The notes: generated by a model from the sequence alone, not told the origin. A stretch of 64,000 nucleotides of DNA from Linnemannia schmuckeri (GCA_029449235.1 JANATG010000007.1:1-64000), one strand, 5' to 3'. Positions 39,357 through 51,159 are shown, counted from the stretch's first letter. A program made the numbers and translations.

Positions 39357-39698
39357 CCTTCGGGCTTCAAAGTTGGCAATCCGCTCCAAAGGGATCAATA
39401 TGAGCACAAAAAGGACGATGAGGATCAAGATCGCGTACAATAGGTATCTCTACAAAGCCAAAAGCGAGTAAGAACAAAATGGAAAGCCAGTTAGAACACA
39501 ATCGTGCGCATCAAAATTGATATTGTTACTGCAGCAAAGTCAGCGTCTATCGCGGACAATAGTATTCAGTATTTATACCTTGTGGGTTGTTTCAGGGACA
39601 GAAGCAGCAACGTCGCAGATGGTTGAGATGATGGCAAAGTTGCAGGCGCTGTAGCCGAAGGCAAAAGATAAGGCTGCAGAGATCAGGATGGTCCGCAT
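39357..39698 (-). CDS. Possible small membrane protein or 5' extension of GPI1
   Basis: Two short open segments, 39698-39579 and 39449-39357, join in frame through good splice signals. They give MRTILISAALSFAFGYSACN, more residues, then RYLLYAILILIVLFVLILIP, so two hydrophobic segments. A further donor (GTATGT) and an acceptor in the next 90 bases would carry the frame into the GPI1 reading frame upstream of its MSSSVAIS start. This could be an N-terminal extension of GPI1, a separate small membrane protein, or chance. I know no GPI1 with such an extension. Confidence 0.3.
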
Positions 39699-39887
39699 CA
39701 ATGCAGGAGATGGGCGACGATCCAAACGGGAGGATGATTCGAAGAGAGAGCGAGAGAGGGCGAGAGAGGAGGAGAGAGTGTTATGTGTGTGTCGGTGGAT
39801 GGTGATGGAGTGAAGCAAGTCTCTTGTTTCGCGATTGTCTGTCTGTCTGTCTGTCTGTGTCTGTGTCAGCAATACTCAAAAAGTCAC

Positions 39888-39918
<31 letters not shown>

Positions 39919-40181
39919 GAATGGACGGACTGCTTTTTTAAACATGACAGGGAAGTACCGTTTTTCTCACGATCGGCCAATGGATTTGCTTTCTTGCAAT
40001 TACAGACACACTTCATGTCTCTACAATAAGCCCCTTGCCACACCCGCACGCTTTTATACACGTCCTTCGGTTCCGCCGTTTTCTTTTTTTCTTTTTTCTT
40101 CTTCTTCACACCTTCCCCACACAACCGCTCCTCCCCTTCTTCCCCACTCTTTTTTCTCCAAACAAACAACTTCCTCCCACA
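39699..40181. other. Divergent GPI1/FAH upstream region with simple repeats
   Basis: Contains a (GTCT)n tract near 39836-39858 and a run of about 28 T near 39891-39918, then a C/T-rich region directly before the FAH start. No gene is seen. Confidence 0.6.
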
Positions 40182-41961
40182 ATGTCCTTCATCGAGACCA
40201 AGCCTGACTCGGACTTCTCCATCCACAACATCCCCTTCGGAATCATCTCCACCCCCTCCAACGTAAGTTATATGAACTCTCTGCTTGATTGTTCAATGCT
40301 CTCCATCTTGTCAGTATCCATGGTTAAAAAGGCATTGATTGTCCTTGAGCATGAGATACCACCATGTCTATTGTATTACTACTTAGTACTATCGGAGCCA
40401 TTAGAAACACGCCTGTCTGCTCTGAATAAAAATATGCACATGAACATGAAACTCGAGCAAGAGTCTGACCCTCGTTTTGAAACTTTGACCTAATAGGCTG
40501 CTCCCCGCGTTGCTACCCGCATTGGCGACTTTGCCGTCGATCTTTCCGTCCTTGCCCAAGCTGGCCTCTTCTCGTCCGTCGTCGCTGATGCCCAGGGTGT
40601 CTTCTCCCAGGTACTTCTTTTTTGTGAATGATTGTGCTATCCTCGAGTGTGATTTTCATGACCGTGGCAGCCTGTAGCAACTACATCAGACCATATGCAT
40701 GCATGGTCCTAACAACCTTTCCGTTCTATCACTTGAAACATTCTTTTGTATTATAGCCCACCTTGAACTTGTTTATGTCCTTGGGCAAGCCCGTCTGGTC
40801 CGCTACCCGCAAACTCATCCAGAAGCTCCTCTCTGCCTCCGAGGCCACCCTCCGCGACAATAAGGATCTCCTTGAGCGCGCTGTCTTCCCCATCAACACC
40901 GTCAAGACCCACCTCCCCGCCAACATTGGAGATTACACCGACTTTTATGCGTCCAAGGAGCACGCCACCAACGTCGGAATCATGTTCCGTGGCAAGGAGA
41001 ACGCTTTGATGCCCAACTGGACCCACCTTCCCGTCGGTTACCACGGCCGTGCTTCCTCGGTCGTCGTTTCTGGCACAGAGCTGAAGCGCCCCCAGGGTCA
41101 GCGTGTCGTTGTCAAGGGTGAGGCTCCTCAGTTCGGTCCCTCCCTCCGCATGGACTGCGAGCTCGAGATGGTAAGTCATCCTTTTTTCTTGTTTGTCTGT
41201 TTGTCGTGCTCATCGTGAGAAGTTATACATATGGCCTGTGCCTTATTAAAAGGAAGAAACCATATTTTATTAACATAAAAAAAATTTAAAAAATTCTCAC
41301 GCATCTTTTTTAGGCCTTTTTGGTCGGCACCGGCAACAACTTGGGTGAGCCCATCACCATCGACAATGCCAAGGACCACATGTTCGGTGTCGTTCTTATG
41401 AACGACTGGAGTGCTCGCGACATCCAGGCCTGGGAGTACGTCCCTCTCGGACCCTTCCTCGGCAAGAACTTTGGAACCACCGTTTCCGCCTGGGTCGTCA
41501 CCATGGATGCCCTCGAGCCCTTCTTGGTTCCCGGCCCCGTCCAGGACCCCAAGCCCATGGCCTATCTCGCCGAGTCGACTGATTCGGCCTATGACATCAA
41601 CCTCGAGATCAAGCTGAAGCCCGCCGAGGGCTCAAAGTACAGCGTCATCTCCCGGTCCAACTTGAAGTACATGTACTGGTCCTTTGCCCAGCAGCTCACC
41701 CACCACACCGTCAACGGATGCAACATGCGCACCGGAGACCTTTGCGGATCCGGTACCATCTCTGGACCAACCGAGAACTCTTTCGGCTCCTTGTTGGAGC
41801 TGTCCTGGAGCGGTGCCAAGGATATCCAGTTGGAGGAAGGCATCACTCGCAAGTTCTTGAACGACAACGATGAGATGATCTTGGCCGGTTGGTGCGAGAA
41901 GGACGGTGTCCGTGTTGGCTTTGGCGAGTGCCACGGCAAGATCCTTCCCGCCCGCGTGTAA
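40182..41961 (+). CDS. Fumarylacetoacetase (fumarylacetoacetate hydrolase)
   Basis: Four exons, 40182-40262, 40497-40610, 40757-41170 and 41314-41961, give 418 residues, the usual length. The enzyme splits fumarylacetoacetate into fumarate and acetoacetate, the last step of phenylalanine and tyrosine breakdown, in the cytosol. Residues matching the known active site are present: D127 (metal), H134 in KEHATNVG (catalytic base), E200 and E202 in DCELEM (metal), D234, Q241 and K254. They sit one position later than in mouse FAH. The C-terminal [20 protein letters not shown] is typical. AATAAA lies at 42032. No other tyrosine-catabolism gene is next to it. Confidence 0.97.
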
Positions 41962-42087
41962 ATAATAGTCGACCAACAAGATCCTCTCACATTCCCCAGT
42001 CCCTCTCATATGATGGCATTGCATTCGAAGTAATAAATATGAAAACGATCAAAAAGTGTGAGAGAAAAAATGTATTGTAGAATTGTT

Positions 42088-43350
42088 TTACGCTTGCGAA
42101 CTGTATCCTCTGGGGTTCTGGCTCTGCCATCTCCAGAGGTCGACACACATGTCATCCAAAGACCGCTCGGCCTTCCAGTTGAGCTCCTTGTTGGCGAGAG
42201 ACGCATCGGAAGTCAGGTTGGGCACATCTCCAGAACGACGGGGCACAATGACATAAGGCAAGTCTCGACCCACAGCCTTGCTGAAAGCGCGGATGACCTC
42301 CAGGACAGAGTAGCCGATACCGGCTCCCAAGTTGTAGGCTTTGCACTCGTAGTTGTTGCAGGCCTCTTCCCGCTCGATCTTTTGAAGCGCAGCCACGTGT
42401 CCATTGGCACAATCGACAACGTGCAGGTAATCGCTATGTAAGAGGATGTTTGAATGGTCAGAGGTATTAGACAATGAAAATTCACCATACCGTACTGTAG
42501 GTTTACTCAAAGCATTAGATCAGAAGATGACCGTTCCTTACCGAATACAGGTCCCATCTTTTGTGGGATAGTCGTTGCCATAGACAGACAGCTTCTCGAG
42601 ATTACCGACTGCGACCTGCGCCAAGAACGGAGTCAAGTTGGCAGGGGTGCCAAAAGGCGACTCTCCAATCAGTCCACTGCTGTGTGCTCCAACAGGGTTG
42701 AAATATCTCAACAGCAATGCACTCCAGCGGTAGTCCTTGATGATCTTGGCACCCAGGCGTCTCTGCTCCTGCTCATACTCCTTCTGTTTGATCTCTGAGG
42801 CGACGCAAAGATCCCGAAGAATGTGCTCCAAGAAAACCTTGGTCCTTCCATAAGTACTCATCGAGGCGATAATGGGCGAGGTCTCTGGGATAGGGATCTT
42901 GGGTGGGTCACCATAGACAGTTGCAGACGACGAAAAGACCATACGACGGACGTCAAAGTCCTCCATGACCTGCAACAGGTTGAGTGTACCCGAGATGTTG
43001 ACATTGTAGTAATCCAGGGGTCGTCTACCCGACTCACCAACAGCCTTGAGTCCAGCACAGTGGATGACAGACGAGATCTCTGGATGGGCTTGGAAAATCA
43101 TGACGAGAGAAGCACGGTCAACAATGTCTACGGGATAGAAAGGAATAGGCTCCGTAGTACCGACAATCGTTTGGATACGCTTGAGGGCCTCGGGGGTGGC
43201 TGCGGTGGTACCTGACTCAGTGGTGTTGCACAGGTTGTCGAGTACGACGACCTTGTAGCCAGATTCGAGGAGGCTGAGTACAGTGTGGGAACCGACGTAG
43301 CCGCAGCCTCCTGTGACAAGGACTGTTTCGGCGGAGTTCTTGGTGGACAT
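42088..43350 (-). CDS. UDP-glucose 4-epimerase (GalE/Gal10 epimerase domain)
   Basis: Two exons, 43350-42542 and 42433-42088, give 384 residues. The enzyme interconverts UDP-glucose and UDP-galactose using bound NAD in the Leloir pathway and supplies UDP-galactose for glycans. The Rossmann motif is TGGCGYVGSH (residues 13-22). The catalytic pair is Y167 and K171 in STYGRTK, with SSSATVYG before it. GDVPNLTSDASLANKELNW is a typical C-terminal substrate-domain stretch. A 24-residue Glu/Lys/Arg-rich insertion (SEIKQKEYEQEQRRLGAK) lies before the LRYFNPVGAH motif. It has only the epimerase domain, without the mutarotase half found in yeast Gal10. Confidence 0.96.
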
Positions 43351-44237
43351 GGCGATTTGTTGTATGGTAGGTGGAGGTAGTTCCTTTAGATATGGGCTTC
43401 TTGTCAGTAGCCTAGGGTGGGAAAGGCGGGGGGGATGAGGAGGAGGATGAGTGGGAGGAAGTGGATGAAAAGTAGAATATGGGAGGGGTCCGTTTTATAT
43501 CGACCAATTTTCAGGGGAGGCTTGAGCGCCCTTCGCTTCCTGTCGATTTGTTGAGGTGTATCCCAGGCATTAGGCATAAACAAATAAACAATGTCCATAA
43601 ATAACGTTGATATAGCCCGACTGGATGCGATGGCAAAGAATAGCTGTGATCGGAAGGGGTCCCGGGCTAGCACAGGTGCGCAGTGGTCTCATGGTCATGG
43701 GCGTAAAGTCCAAAAGTTTAAGATAGACATTTTATCGATGCACCAAAACAAAAACCGACGTGGGCTCAGAGGGGAACGAGAGTGTATTCTTGCACACACA
43801 CACACACACAAGTTAAGTGTCGTTAGGGGGATGCTATTCTTATCGCGTATTCTCCTTGTGTTCCCACACCATGGTGGATTGTCTTATTCTTATCCCGATA
43901 GCCCAGTGGGGCACAACACCACTACCACCACCACCGCCACCATCGTCACTTATACTTCTCTCCTTTTCTCTTTTGCCACTAAAATCGTCCATCAAAATCA
44001 AGCTGCATGCAAATTGCGCGGAGTTGCTTGAATTCATATCCTAAGCCACTTGTCAACAAACTTTTTTCTTTTTTTTAGAAGTGAAGAAGCAAGAAGGGAG
44101 AACAAGTTCAGGACATGCTACTGTTCGAGTCTTCTTAATTGTCTGCATCCCTCAACTACTAACTATTCGACCAACCAACACTCTCACCACCAACCAACCA
44201 ACCAACCAACACACATACAACATATACTCATACAGCA
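43351..44237. other. Divergent upstream region of the epimerase and RRP15
   Basis: About 890 bp includes a (CA)n tract at 43794-43811 and a CCA-rich stretch near 43918-43943. No gene is recognised. AACC and ACCA words fill the last 100 bp before RRP15. Confidence 0.5.
43493..43499 (-). promoter_or_regulatory. TATA-like element upstream of the epimerase
   Basis: TATAAAA on the minus strand, about 145 bp upstream of the epimerase ATG. Distance and sequence fit a core promoter. Not tested. Confidence 0.4.
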
Positions 44238-45542
44238 ATGAAACGCAAATCAACATCCGCCCTTCCTACGCCCAAGGTGCGCAAGCAGGCCCCTGTCGAC
44301 GACCATAAAGTCAAGTTCTCGACTATTGCAGAAACCACCAAGGCCGTCTCACCCGCCTCGAGCGAGCCAAAGTCGATCCTCAAGAAGCCCCTCCGCCTAG
44401 AATCCAGCACAGCGTCGAACGACTCAAAACCAAAAATGACCATGTCTGCCTCCGCCCTCCTCAAAGCCAACACTAAGGCCGCCGCAAAGACACACCTTTT
44501 GCCCCAAAAGGGTCGGCCCCAGCCAGTGCCAATTGCTGCCACCCGAGGCGATGCCACAGGAGGCATGGGCAGGAAGAGACGTGCACACCGCGAGGACAAG
44601 GAGGAGGAAGTTAACAGCGGAGACGATAGTGACAGTGATAACGACGGCGAGGATGAGAAGAATTCAGGAGACGATGCCGAGGAGTCTGACGAGGATGATT
44701 TTGAGGGCATGCCAGCTGCCTCTGCAAAGAGTAAGGATATCACATACAAAAATAAGAACCTATCAGGATGTTGATTGAATGACAGGACAAAAACAACAGT
44801 TTTTGTTCAAGGAATCAGAGTTAATAGAATAACTAACTGCTTTTTTGCTCTACGATTTCATTCGGGAAACCTCCAAAAATAGAGACGACAAAGAAGCACA
44901 CCGAAGAAAACATGGCAGAGGCAATGTCCAAGATTTTGGGATCGAGTTTACGCAAGGCAGATGCCAGCACACCCATTTTGGCAAGATCTCGTGGTGCAGA
45001 GAGAAAGATTGAAGAGGAGAAGATGGAAGCCAAGGCCAGAAAGGCGATTTCGAACGAGAAGAAGCGTTTGGCAAACAGGGACCGCGTCAAGCCAGACTAC
45101 ACTGGCATGGAATACGAGAAGAAACTGCGCAAGGTCGCCACCCGCGGAGGTATCTATTCTATTCTGTTCGATGTGTTTATTTTTTCACTCCTCTGCTCGT
45201 ATTGGTGGTTTTATACAGTATCTTTTTGAATACTAACGCAATCCTTCATCTAGTGGTCCAATTGTTCAATGCTATCAAGGCCCAGCAAAAGGTTACGGAT
45301 GATCTTACGGAGAAGGTTCGCCCTATTACCACCAACTCCAAGGATAAAGGTACAGGAACTACAGTGCTGTGGCTTGATCATGTTGAATTGGGTGACTTGG
45401 ACTGTTGTGATGCATGGGAAGAAGTGTCATAAAATGCACATCAAAAGCTGACCCTTGTTTTATCTTTGTTCTAGTTGCCAACCTTACGAAAGCATCGTTT
45501 CTTGACCTTCTCAAGTCTGGCACCAAAGTCGGCGCCGTGTAA
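44238..45542 (+). CDS. RRP15: Ribosome biogenesis protein RRP15
   Basis: Four exons, 44238-44730, 44883-45149, 45254-45349 and 45475-45542, give 307 residues. The N-terminal half is basic and Ser/Ala-rich, followed by an acidic tract (SGDDSDSDNDGEDEKNSGDD). The conserved domain follows: AMSKILGSSL, TPILARSRG, then LRKVATRGVVQLFNAIKAQQ and SFLDLLKSGTK at the end. Rrp15 acts in the nucleolus in 27S pre-rRNA processing for the large ribosomal subunit. The gene runs in tandem with GatA, only 145 bp apart. AATAAA lies at 45572. Confidence 0.93.
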
Positions 45543-45687
45543 CATCTGTTTCTTACTTCATTTTGCATTCAAATAAAATCTCCATTGATAAAATTGGATA
45601 TGTGACGATCATTTGTTCAGTTGGTTAGGAACAAAAGGAACAAAAATCGCGTTTGTTTCCGTTCCCTTTAGTTGTTTGTCTTTAACC

Positions 45688-48231
45688 ATGCTCTCATCCG
45701 GTTCATTCATTCGGCCCTCCATCAGGAGTCACCCTCTCAGGCACCATGCCGCAAGAAGCTTAGCTACTTCTGTCTTTACCAAAGTAAACTATACAGCACC
45801 TGCTGTTTGTCATTCATGTCGCTACCATCTTTGATTCTGATCAAAAATTAGGAATGTAAACCACTGTACTGGTCCAGGCACAAATATGTCCTTGGTTGTT
45901 AACCGCAAGTCAACCTCTACTCTAACAATGATAGACCAGCACACCGACAGCAAAGGCCGAAGAGTGCTTGAATAATATTGCCAAATATAACCAGTATACC
46001 AATGCTTTTGTCGATCTCACCCAGCCCGATCATATCCGATCTCAAGCTGCCGAAGCAACGCGTCGCTGGGAGTCTGGTATGTTTGTACTGTAGCAGTCAA
46101 TTGATCGTACGGATTATCACGAATCGCTTAATGAGTAGCAATGGCCTATCGTAATAACACCCTTTTCTGTTTCTATCAATTGATCCTCTGCATTTGATAG
46201 GCATGGCCAAAAGTGCGGTGGACGGGGCTGTCATGGGATACAAGATGAACTTTTGCACATCCGACTTGCGCACAACGTGCTCGTCCGCCATGCTAGAAAG
46301 TAAGTCGATTAACGCTTCAGACTACTGGATAATGCGGTATGTTCAATCAGTTGGACATGAAAAATTAATGCTTGTTCTTACATATGATAATTTTATTCTT
46401 TAGATTTCAAGGCACCATACACGGCTACGGCTATCGAGTTGCTGGAGAAAGCAGGGGTCATCATGGGCGGAAAAATCAACATGGACGAATTCGGGATGGG
46501 GTAAGAGCCTGCGCCTTTGCCCAAGTACTAGGTCAAGGAGAAACTTAACACTGCAGGAACGACTATCGAGATTGACAAAAGTCCCATGTTTACATATTGT
46601 CGCTGAACATATAGGTCACACAACGTTCACAGTCATGCGGGTCCAGCAAGGAACCCCTTTGAAATCATTGGTCGTTCCCAGGAAGAGACCATGGAACTGG
46701 AAGCTCGCTCTGCTGGTGGAAGTTCAGGAGGCAGTGCTGCAGCTGTGGCCAGCAACATGTGCTTTGCGTAAGTTTCATCCTGCTACAGGCACGACCGAGG
46801 ATTATAAGGATCAGCAGCTGAGCGTAAACGCTGACTCTCAAACACATTTTTATGTCAAATGCGACAAACATAGTGCACTTGGATCGGACACAGGAGGATC
46901 GGTCAGACTACCTGCATCATACTGCGGAGTAGTGGGCTTTAAACCATCATATGGTCGGATATCTCGGTGGGGTCTTGTTGCTTACGCAAGCTCATTGGAT
47001 ACTGTAGGCACGCTCACCAAAACAGTGGACGATGCCCAAACTATCTATGGTAGGGCTCATGTGAGATGACACTAATCTGCTGTAATTTCCTCCTACACGT
47101 GCTAATCGGTCGACATTCTCGTCATTCATAACAGACATCATGGCAAAGGAAGACCCCAAGGACTCGACATGCTTGACAGAGAGACAACGAAAAGCTATTG
47201 CCGATACCCTCACACCTATCGATCTGACAAAGTTCAAAGACCAGGATGTTAAGACGAAACCGCTGTTGGGCGTCAAGGTGGGCATTCCTCAAGAATTCAA
47301 CGTTGCAGAGCTGGCTCCCGCAACAAAGGACCTCTGGAGGCGAGGAATCCAGGTTCTGAAGGATGCGGGTGCTGTTGTGATACCTGTGAGTCTGCCCAAT
47401 ACCAAGCTTGCTGTTGGAGCATACTTTACTCTGGGCACTGCCGAGGCGTCGAGTAACTTACAGAGATACGACGGAATCCGATATGGTGAGTTTTCTTTGT
47501 AGTGGTTCAGATGCGATAGTTGAAGGTCTTTTCACTATGATGGAGCTAACTCATAGTTTCATTTTGGGCAATAGGTCATCAGAGTGACAAGAACGACGAG
47601 AAGGATGCGCTTTACTCTCACACCAGGATGGAGGGATTCGGCAAGGAGGTCAAGCGCCGTATTCTCCTCGGAACCTATGTTCTCACTTCAGGGTACGATA
47701 TCCAGTTCACAACAGACTGTATCTCACGCTGCAAGACAGTACTCTTTTTATGAACAATATGATTAATCACCGAATTCTCGTTTTCAACTTGATCGTAGTT
47801 CTTTTGACAACTTCTTCCTGCGGGCTCAAAAGATTCGTCAAATGGTCCGCAACGACTTTGACAGAGTGTTTTCACGCCGGAACGCCATCACAGGGTCGTG
47901 CGGGAACCTGGTGGAGGACTTTGAGAACGATAACAGCTCCACCACCAGAGTCCACGCCCTGTTGACACCAGTGGCTGTCTCGACAGCACCCAAACTAAAG
48001 GACGTGATCGGCGACCAGATTGACCCTGTCGACGCGTTCTTGGATGATATCTTTACCATTCCAGCGAGTCTTGCCGGAATCCCATCGATGAGTGTGCCAT
48101 TTGGGACATGCACGAAAGATGGCTTTCCGATGGGGCTGCAGGTCATGAGTCAGTATGGTGATGAGGAGATGGTGTTTAGGGTTGCGAGGGCCATTGAGGA
48201 GAAGGGCAAAGGGATGTGCAGCAAGCAGTAA
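45688..48231 (+). CDS. Mitochondrial glutamyl-tRNA(Gln) amidotransferase subunit A
   Basis: Nine exons join in frame to 554 residues: 45688-45783, 45935-46076, 46201-46299, 46404-46500, 46615-46767, 46874-47049, 47135-47485, 47575-47692 and 47799-48231. The first exon is a mitochondrial presequence, rich in Ser, Arg and His without acidic residues. The amidase signature includes Lys in GYKMNFCT (normally KDN, so Asp is replaced by Met), [32 protein letters not shown] with the cis-Ser, and [16 protein letters not shown] with the catalytic Ser. GatA frees ammonia from glutamine so that the GatCAB-type complex can turn Glu-tRNA(Gln) into Gln-tRNA(Gln) in mitochondria. The orthologues are yeast HER2 and human QRSL1. 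The gene is convergent with the unknown gene that follows. Confidence 0.93.
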
Positions 48232-48305
48232 GTAGACTAAAGCAGGGGAACTATAAATCGGCAATAGATTTTGTTTTTATGCCATGCAGAGACCTATCCT
48301 TGACG

Positions 48306-49431
48306 TTAGTTAAAACGACTAATATTCGTTTCGACGACTTTGAGAGCATCGACCCATTTCTGAATCTTTGGACCCAAGGAGCTCATTAGCTCGTCAAAAG
48401 GACGAGCCATATCCAGGTCCTGAAACCAATAAACTTGTGTGTGGGTTCTTCCATTTGGAGGTTTACAACGACACCAGATGTCATGCTGATGAGCTATCAG
48501 TAATTCATAAACAACACCGGCCAGGAGTTCAACATGGACGACGGGATGCCCGCGCCGTGTGACGTGTTTCAGAGTATGAGGAAAGGTTGCAAGAGCAGCT
48601 TGGTTGATGGAACATTCTCGCAGGTCCTTAAGGCGGGCTCGGAGGGTTGTGGTGAATCCAACCATGACTGCAAGCCCGTCGGATGCTGAGTATATATTGA
48701 AGAAAGAAAGGGCAATGAGTGGAAATGGAAAAATTCATTAAATGTAGGGGAAGATGCCAACAGTCAAAGGAAGACTTGATTAACAGGAATTGTGCATTCT
48801 TGTCCCTCGGCGTCCATCTTTTCAATGGCATCGGTGGACGGGTCAACTTGAACGAGAAACACACACCCTGACCATTTGCACTCTTTCTCAAATTTTCTCA
48901 GCCTAGAACCATTCACCCGGCCGTTCACCAAGGCTTGCTGGCGGTACCTTGCTCCAAAATGAGAGCCGCTCTGCATCAGGACGTCGTGCTTGGAAGGGCT
49001 GTTTCCGAGAAAGAGAATATAGTCTCTGATATGGTGGATAATACCGGTCTTGATTTCGTGGTGCAGGCCAGTTGTCAACTCTAAAATTTCGTAAAAACAC
49101 GATGCCAGCCAAGCCATGTAAGCAACCACCGCAACAAGAGTCAAACCTTGCTCCATTATTATTTGCAACGCTGAAACCACATGGCTATTGTCACCTAACC
49201 ATCAAGCTTGGCTCCTAAAAAAACAGTAATGGCTCTGTTGCCGCGAACGATTCGAATATCTTGAGCGGCTTGTCCTGGTACAGACAAAGCAGACTGGTCA
49301 TACGAGACTGAGGCTGTCGTTTCAAAGTCTGGAAAGCGCCTGCGGAAGATGGCGCCTCGCATGTAGGTTTCATGAAAGATGCAAAGATGGGCGTCGATGT
49401 CGTCGTAGTTGAAAATAGGGCAGTTTGTCAT
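48306..49431 (-). CDS. Unrecognised family, copy 1 (possibly damaged)
   Basis: Three segments, 49431-49200, 49081-48764 and 48667-48306, match the three exons of the paralogue at 53042-54436. Exon 1: NYDDIDAHLCIFHETYMRG then IFRRRFPDFET. Exon 2: ELTTGLHHEIKTGIIHHIRD. Exon 3: VVYELLIAHQHDIWCRCKPP and QVYWFQDLD. The first intron sits in the same place and phase in both copies. At the end of exon 2 the paralogue has CAAG|GTGAGG, but here the sequence is CAAGAATGCAC with no GT. Exon 2 then runs to a stop at 48764 and exon 3 would be orphaned. The N-terminal Cys-rich and Gln-rich part of the paralogue is also missing, because a TAG precedes the ATG. I do not recognise the family. Conserved Cys and His (HLC..HE, WCxC) suggest metal binding. 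Confidence 0.5.
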
Positions 49432-49841
49432 AGTGCACTACTGAGACTGACCGTTCAGATTGACTGAAGTCCATCCAGGGCATCTGCGAGATTTGAAAGG
49501 TTGAGAGCAGCCATGTTAACAAGGCGAAAATGAAAGCTGAGAAGTGAAGAGAAAGGTAGGAAGGACGTGGAAGGCGGAAGTTGAAAAAGCACAAGGAAGA
49601 GAATGTGACAAGGGCGAGGGAGGAGAGGAGAAGAGAAAAGAAAAGAAAAGACAAGATTGGAGGGAACAGAGCCACAGTTTATGCGAGCATTGAGTACCTC
49701 GCTTATTTCTTTCCTTGATCATGGTTCGAGACCCTCGAGACAAGTAAGGATTTGCTGTGCACGTACGCTCTTTGTGCAATGTACACAAGCCAAACTTTTG
49801 TATTTTTTTTCTCATGCGCCAAAAGGCGCAACTTTGCAAAA
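49432..49841. other. Spacer between copy 1 and the transposon
   Basis: Purine-rich at 49530-49650. A word like a tRNA B box (GGTTCGAGACC, 49725) is present without an A box. No gene is seen. Confidence 0.5.
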
Positions 49842-49843
49842 TA

Positions 49844-49951
49844 TCCCTTTGATCAATAGACTTGGGCAACCTCCAATTGAATTGGACAGACTGAAAATTG
49901 TTTTCGGCACCTCTTCAATTGAAAGTGGCACCTGTACAATTGAAAGTGGCA
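49844..49951. repeat. Left terminal inverted repeat of the Tc1-like element
   Basis: Inverse complement of 51160-51267 over 108 bp. It contains the direct repeat CAATTGAAAGTGGCACC, which starts at 49916 and again at 49937 (the last two bases of the second copy run past the arm), so two likely transposase-binding sites 21 bp apart. Confidence 0.93.
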
Positions 49952-50020
49952 CCACTACAATGAAACACTTTTTTTTTTTGTTCCTTTGTTGCTTCCTTGT
50001 TCCCTTCACTCATCTTCGAG

Positions 50021-51082
50021 ATGCCCAAGAAACACAACAGAATTGACAACACCCAACGCCAAAAAATTATCCACGCTATCTTTGACGAAGGACAAACCAT
50101 AACAGAAGCGGCACGCCGTTTCGACTATCCCCGCTCAACCGTCTACGCTATTGCCAAAGCATTTGACAACGAGGGGAGAATGGAGCAGAAACATCGAGGT
50201 GGAAATCGACCCAAGCGACTGTCCCAAGGCCACATTGAATGGCTCTCTGACCGACTTTTGGCTCGCCCGGATACAACTATCACCAACCTCTGCCAGGAGT
50301 TGAACGATCACTTTAACATCGATCCTCCGGTTTCTGCAGCGTCAGTGTCCCGAGCCATCCACGACCAAGCAGGCTTTACCCTCAAGCTACTACGACAGGA
50401 GCCGGCTGATTACAATAGCCCTGAGCGCATTCGAACGCGTCAAATCTGGACTCAAGCGTTCCTCGAGTCGACTGCGAGTATAGCGGACGCTGTGTTTGTG
50501 GACGAAGCAGGTTTTAACCTGCATATGATCCGTCGATTTGGAAGGGCGCCCCGGGGACGAAGGCCGGTCAGAATTCGGCCAACGGCGAAAGGAAAGAACC
50601 TTTCGGTGGTTGTAGCGGCGAGCAGAGACGGTATCATTGCCTCAGAAGTGAAGTTGGGGACTTACGACACTTCATCGTTCGAAAACTTCCTTCTTGAGAA
50701 AGTTATCCCAAAGCTCACTGCTCCTCGCGTCTTCATCATGGATAATGCGCGTTGTCATACGTCGCTGTCCATCAAAGACAACCTTGAACGTCAAGGACAT
50801 ATTCTACAACGACTCCCGCCTTATAGCCCCCACCTGAATGCTGCCGAGTCAGTCTTCAGTTCCATCAAGAGACATGTCCGGCTCCAAGACTTTAGCGACA
50901 GAGAGTCATTGACTGGCCATATCAACAACGGTGTCCAGGCTATCACCCCAGAAATGATGCAGGGTTGGATAAGGGAGGTCAGCAGAAACTTTGCCAAAGC
51001 AAACAGAGGTGAACCTCTCGGCCAGTATTACAATAACCATGACTTGACCGAGAAAGAGGTGGAGGATGAGGTGGAGGAATAA
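50021..51082 (+). CDS. Tc1/mariner-type DDE transposase
   Basis: Single exon, 353 residues from MPKKHNRIDNTQRQKIIHAI. The N-terminus is a paired helix-turn-helix region (ITEAARRFDYPRSTVYAIAK), and a second HTH-like part follows. The DDE catalytic core has the first Asp in AVFVDEAGFNLHM, the second in VFIMDNARCHTS and the Glu in PYSPHLNAAESVF. I count 34 residues between the second and third, so DD34E as in Tc1 elements. No stop or frameshift is seen. The start was set at the first ATG, as the frame upstream has no ATG. The C-terminus is acidic (EKEVEDEVEE). The enzyme cuts the element out at its inverted repeats and inserts it at TA. Confidence 0.96.
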   Translation: MPKKHNRIDNTQRQKIIHAIFDEGQTITEAARRFDYPRSTVYAIAKAFDNEGRMEQKHRGGNRPKRLSQGHIEWLSDRLLARPDTTITNLCQELNDHFNIDPPVSAASVSRAIHDQAGFTLKLLRQEPADYNSPERIRTRQIWTQAFLESTASIADAVFVDEAGFNLHMIRRFGRAPRGRRPVRIRPTAKGKNLSVVVAASRDGIIASEVKLGTYDTSSFENFLLEKVIPKLTAPRVFIMDNARCHTSLSIKDNLERQGHILQRLPPYSPHLNAAESVFSSIKRHVRLQDFSDRESLTGHINNGVQAITPEMMQGWIREVSRNFAKANRGEPLGQYYNNHDLTEKEVEDEVEE

Positions 51083-51159
51083 GTGGAAGTCTGGAGGAGC
51101 AATAAAGAACGTCATTGATGATCATCATTCACGTCAAAGTTACGCGTGTTGATATCTTT

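Noticed and set aside
48231..48320. Extra last exon of GatA via the GTAAGT inside AGCAAGCAGTAAGT
   Set aside because: It would run into the antisense exon of copy 1, and the C-terminus ending at 48231 already has the family length.
49660..49745. Possible tRNA gene (GGTTCGAGACC, B-box-like, at 49725)
   Set aside because: No A box at the right distance and no cloverleaf or acceptor stem could be drawn.
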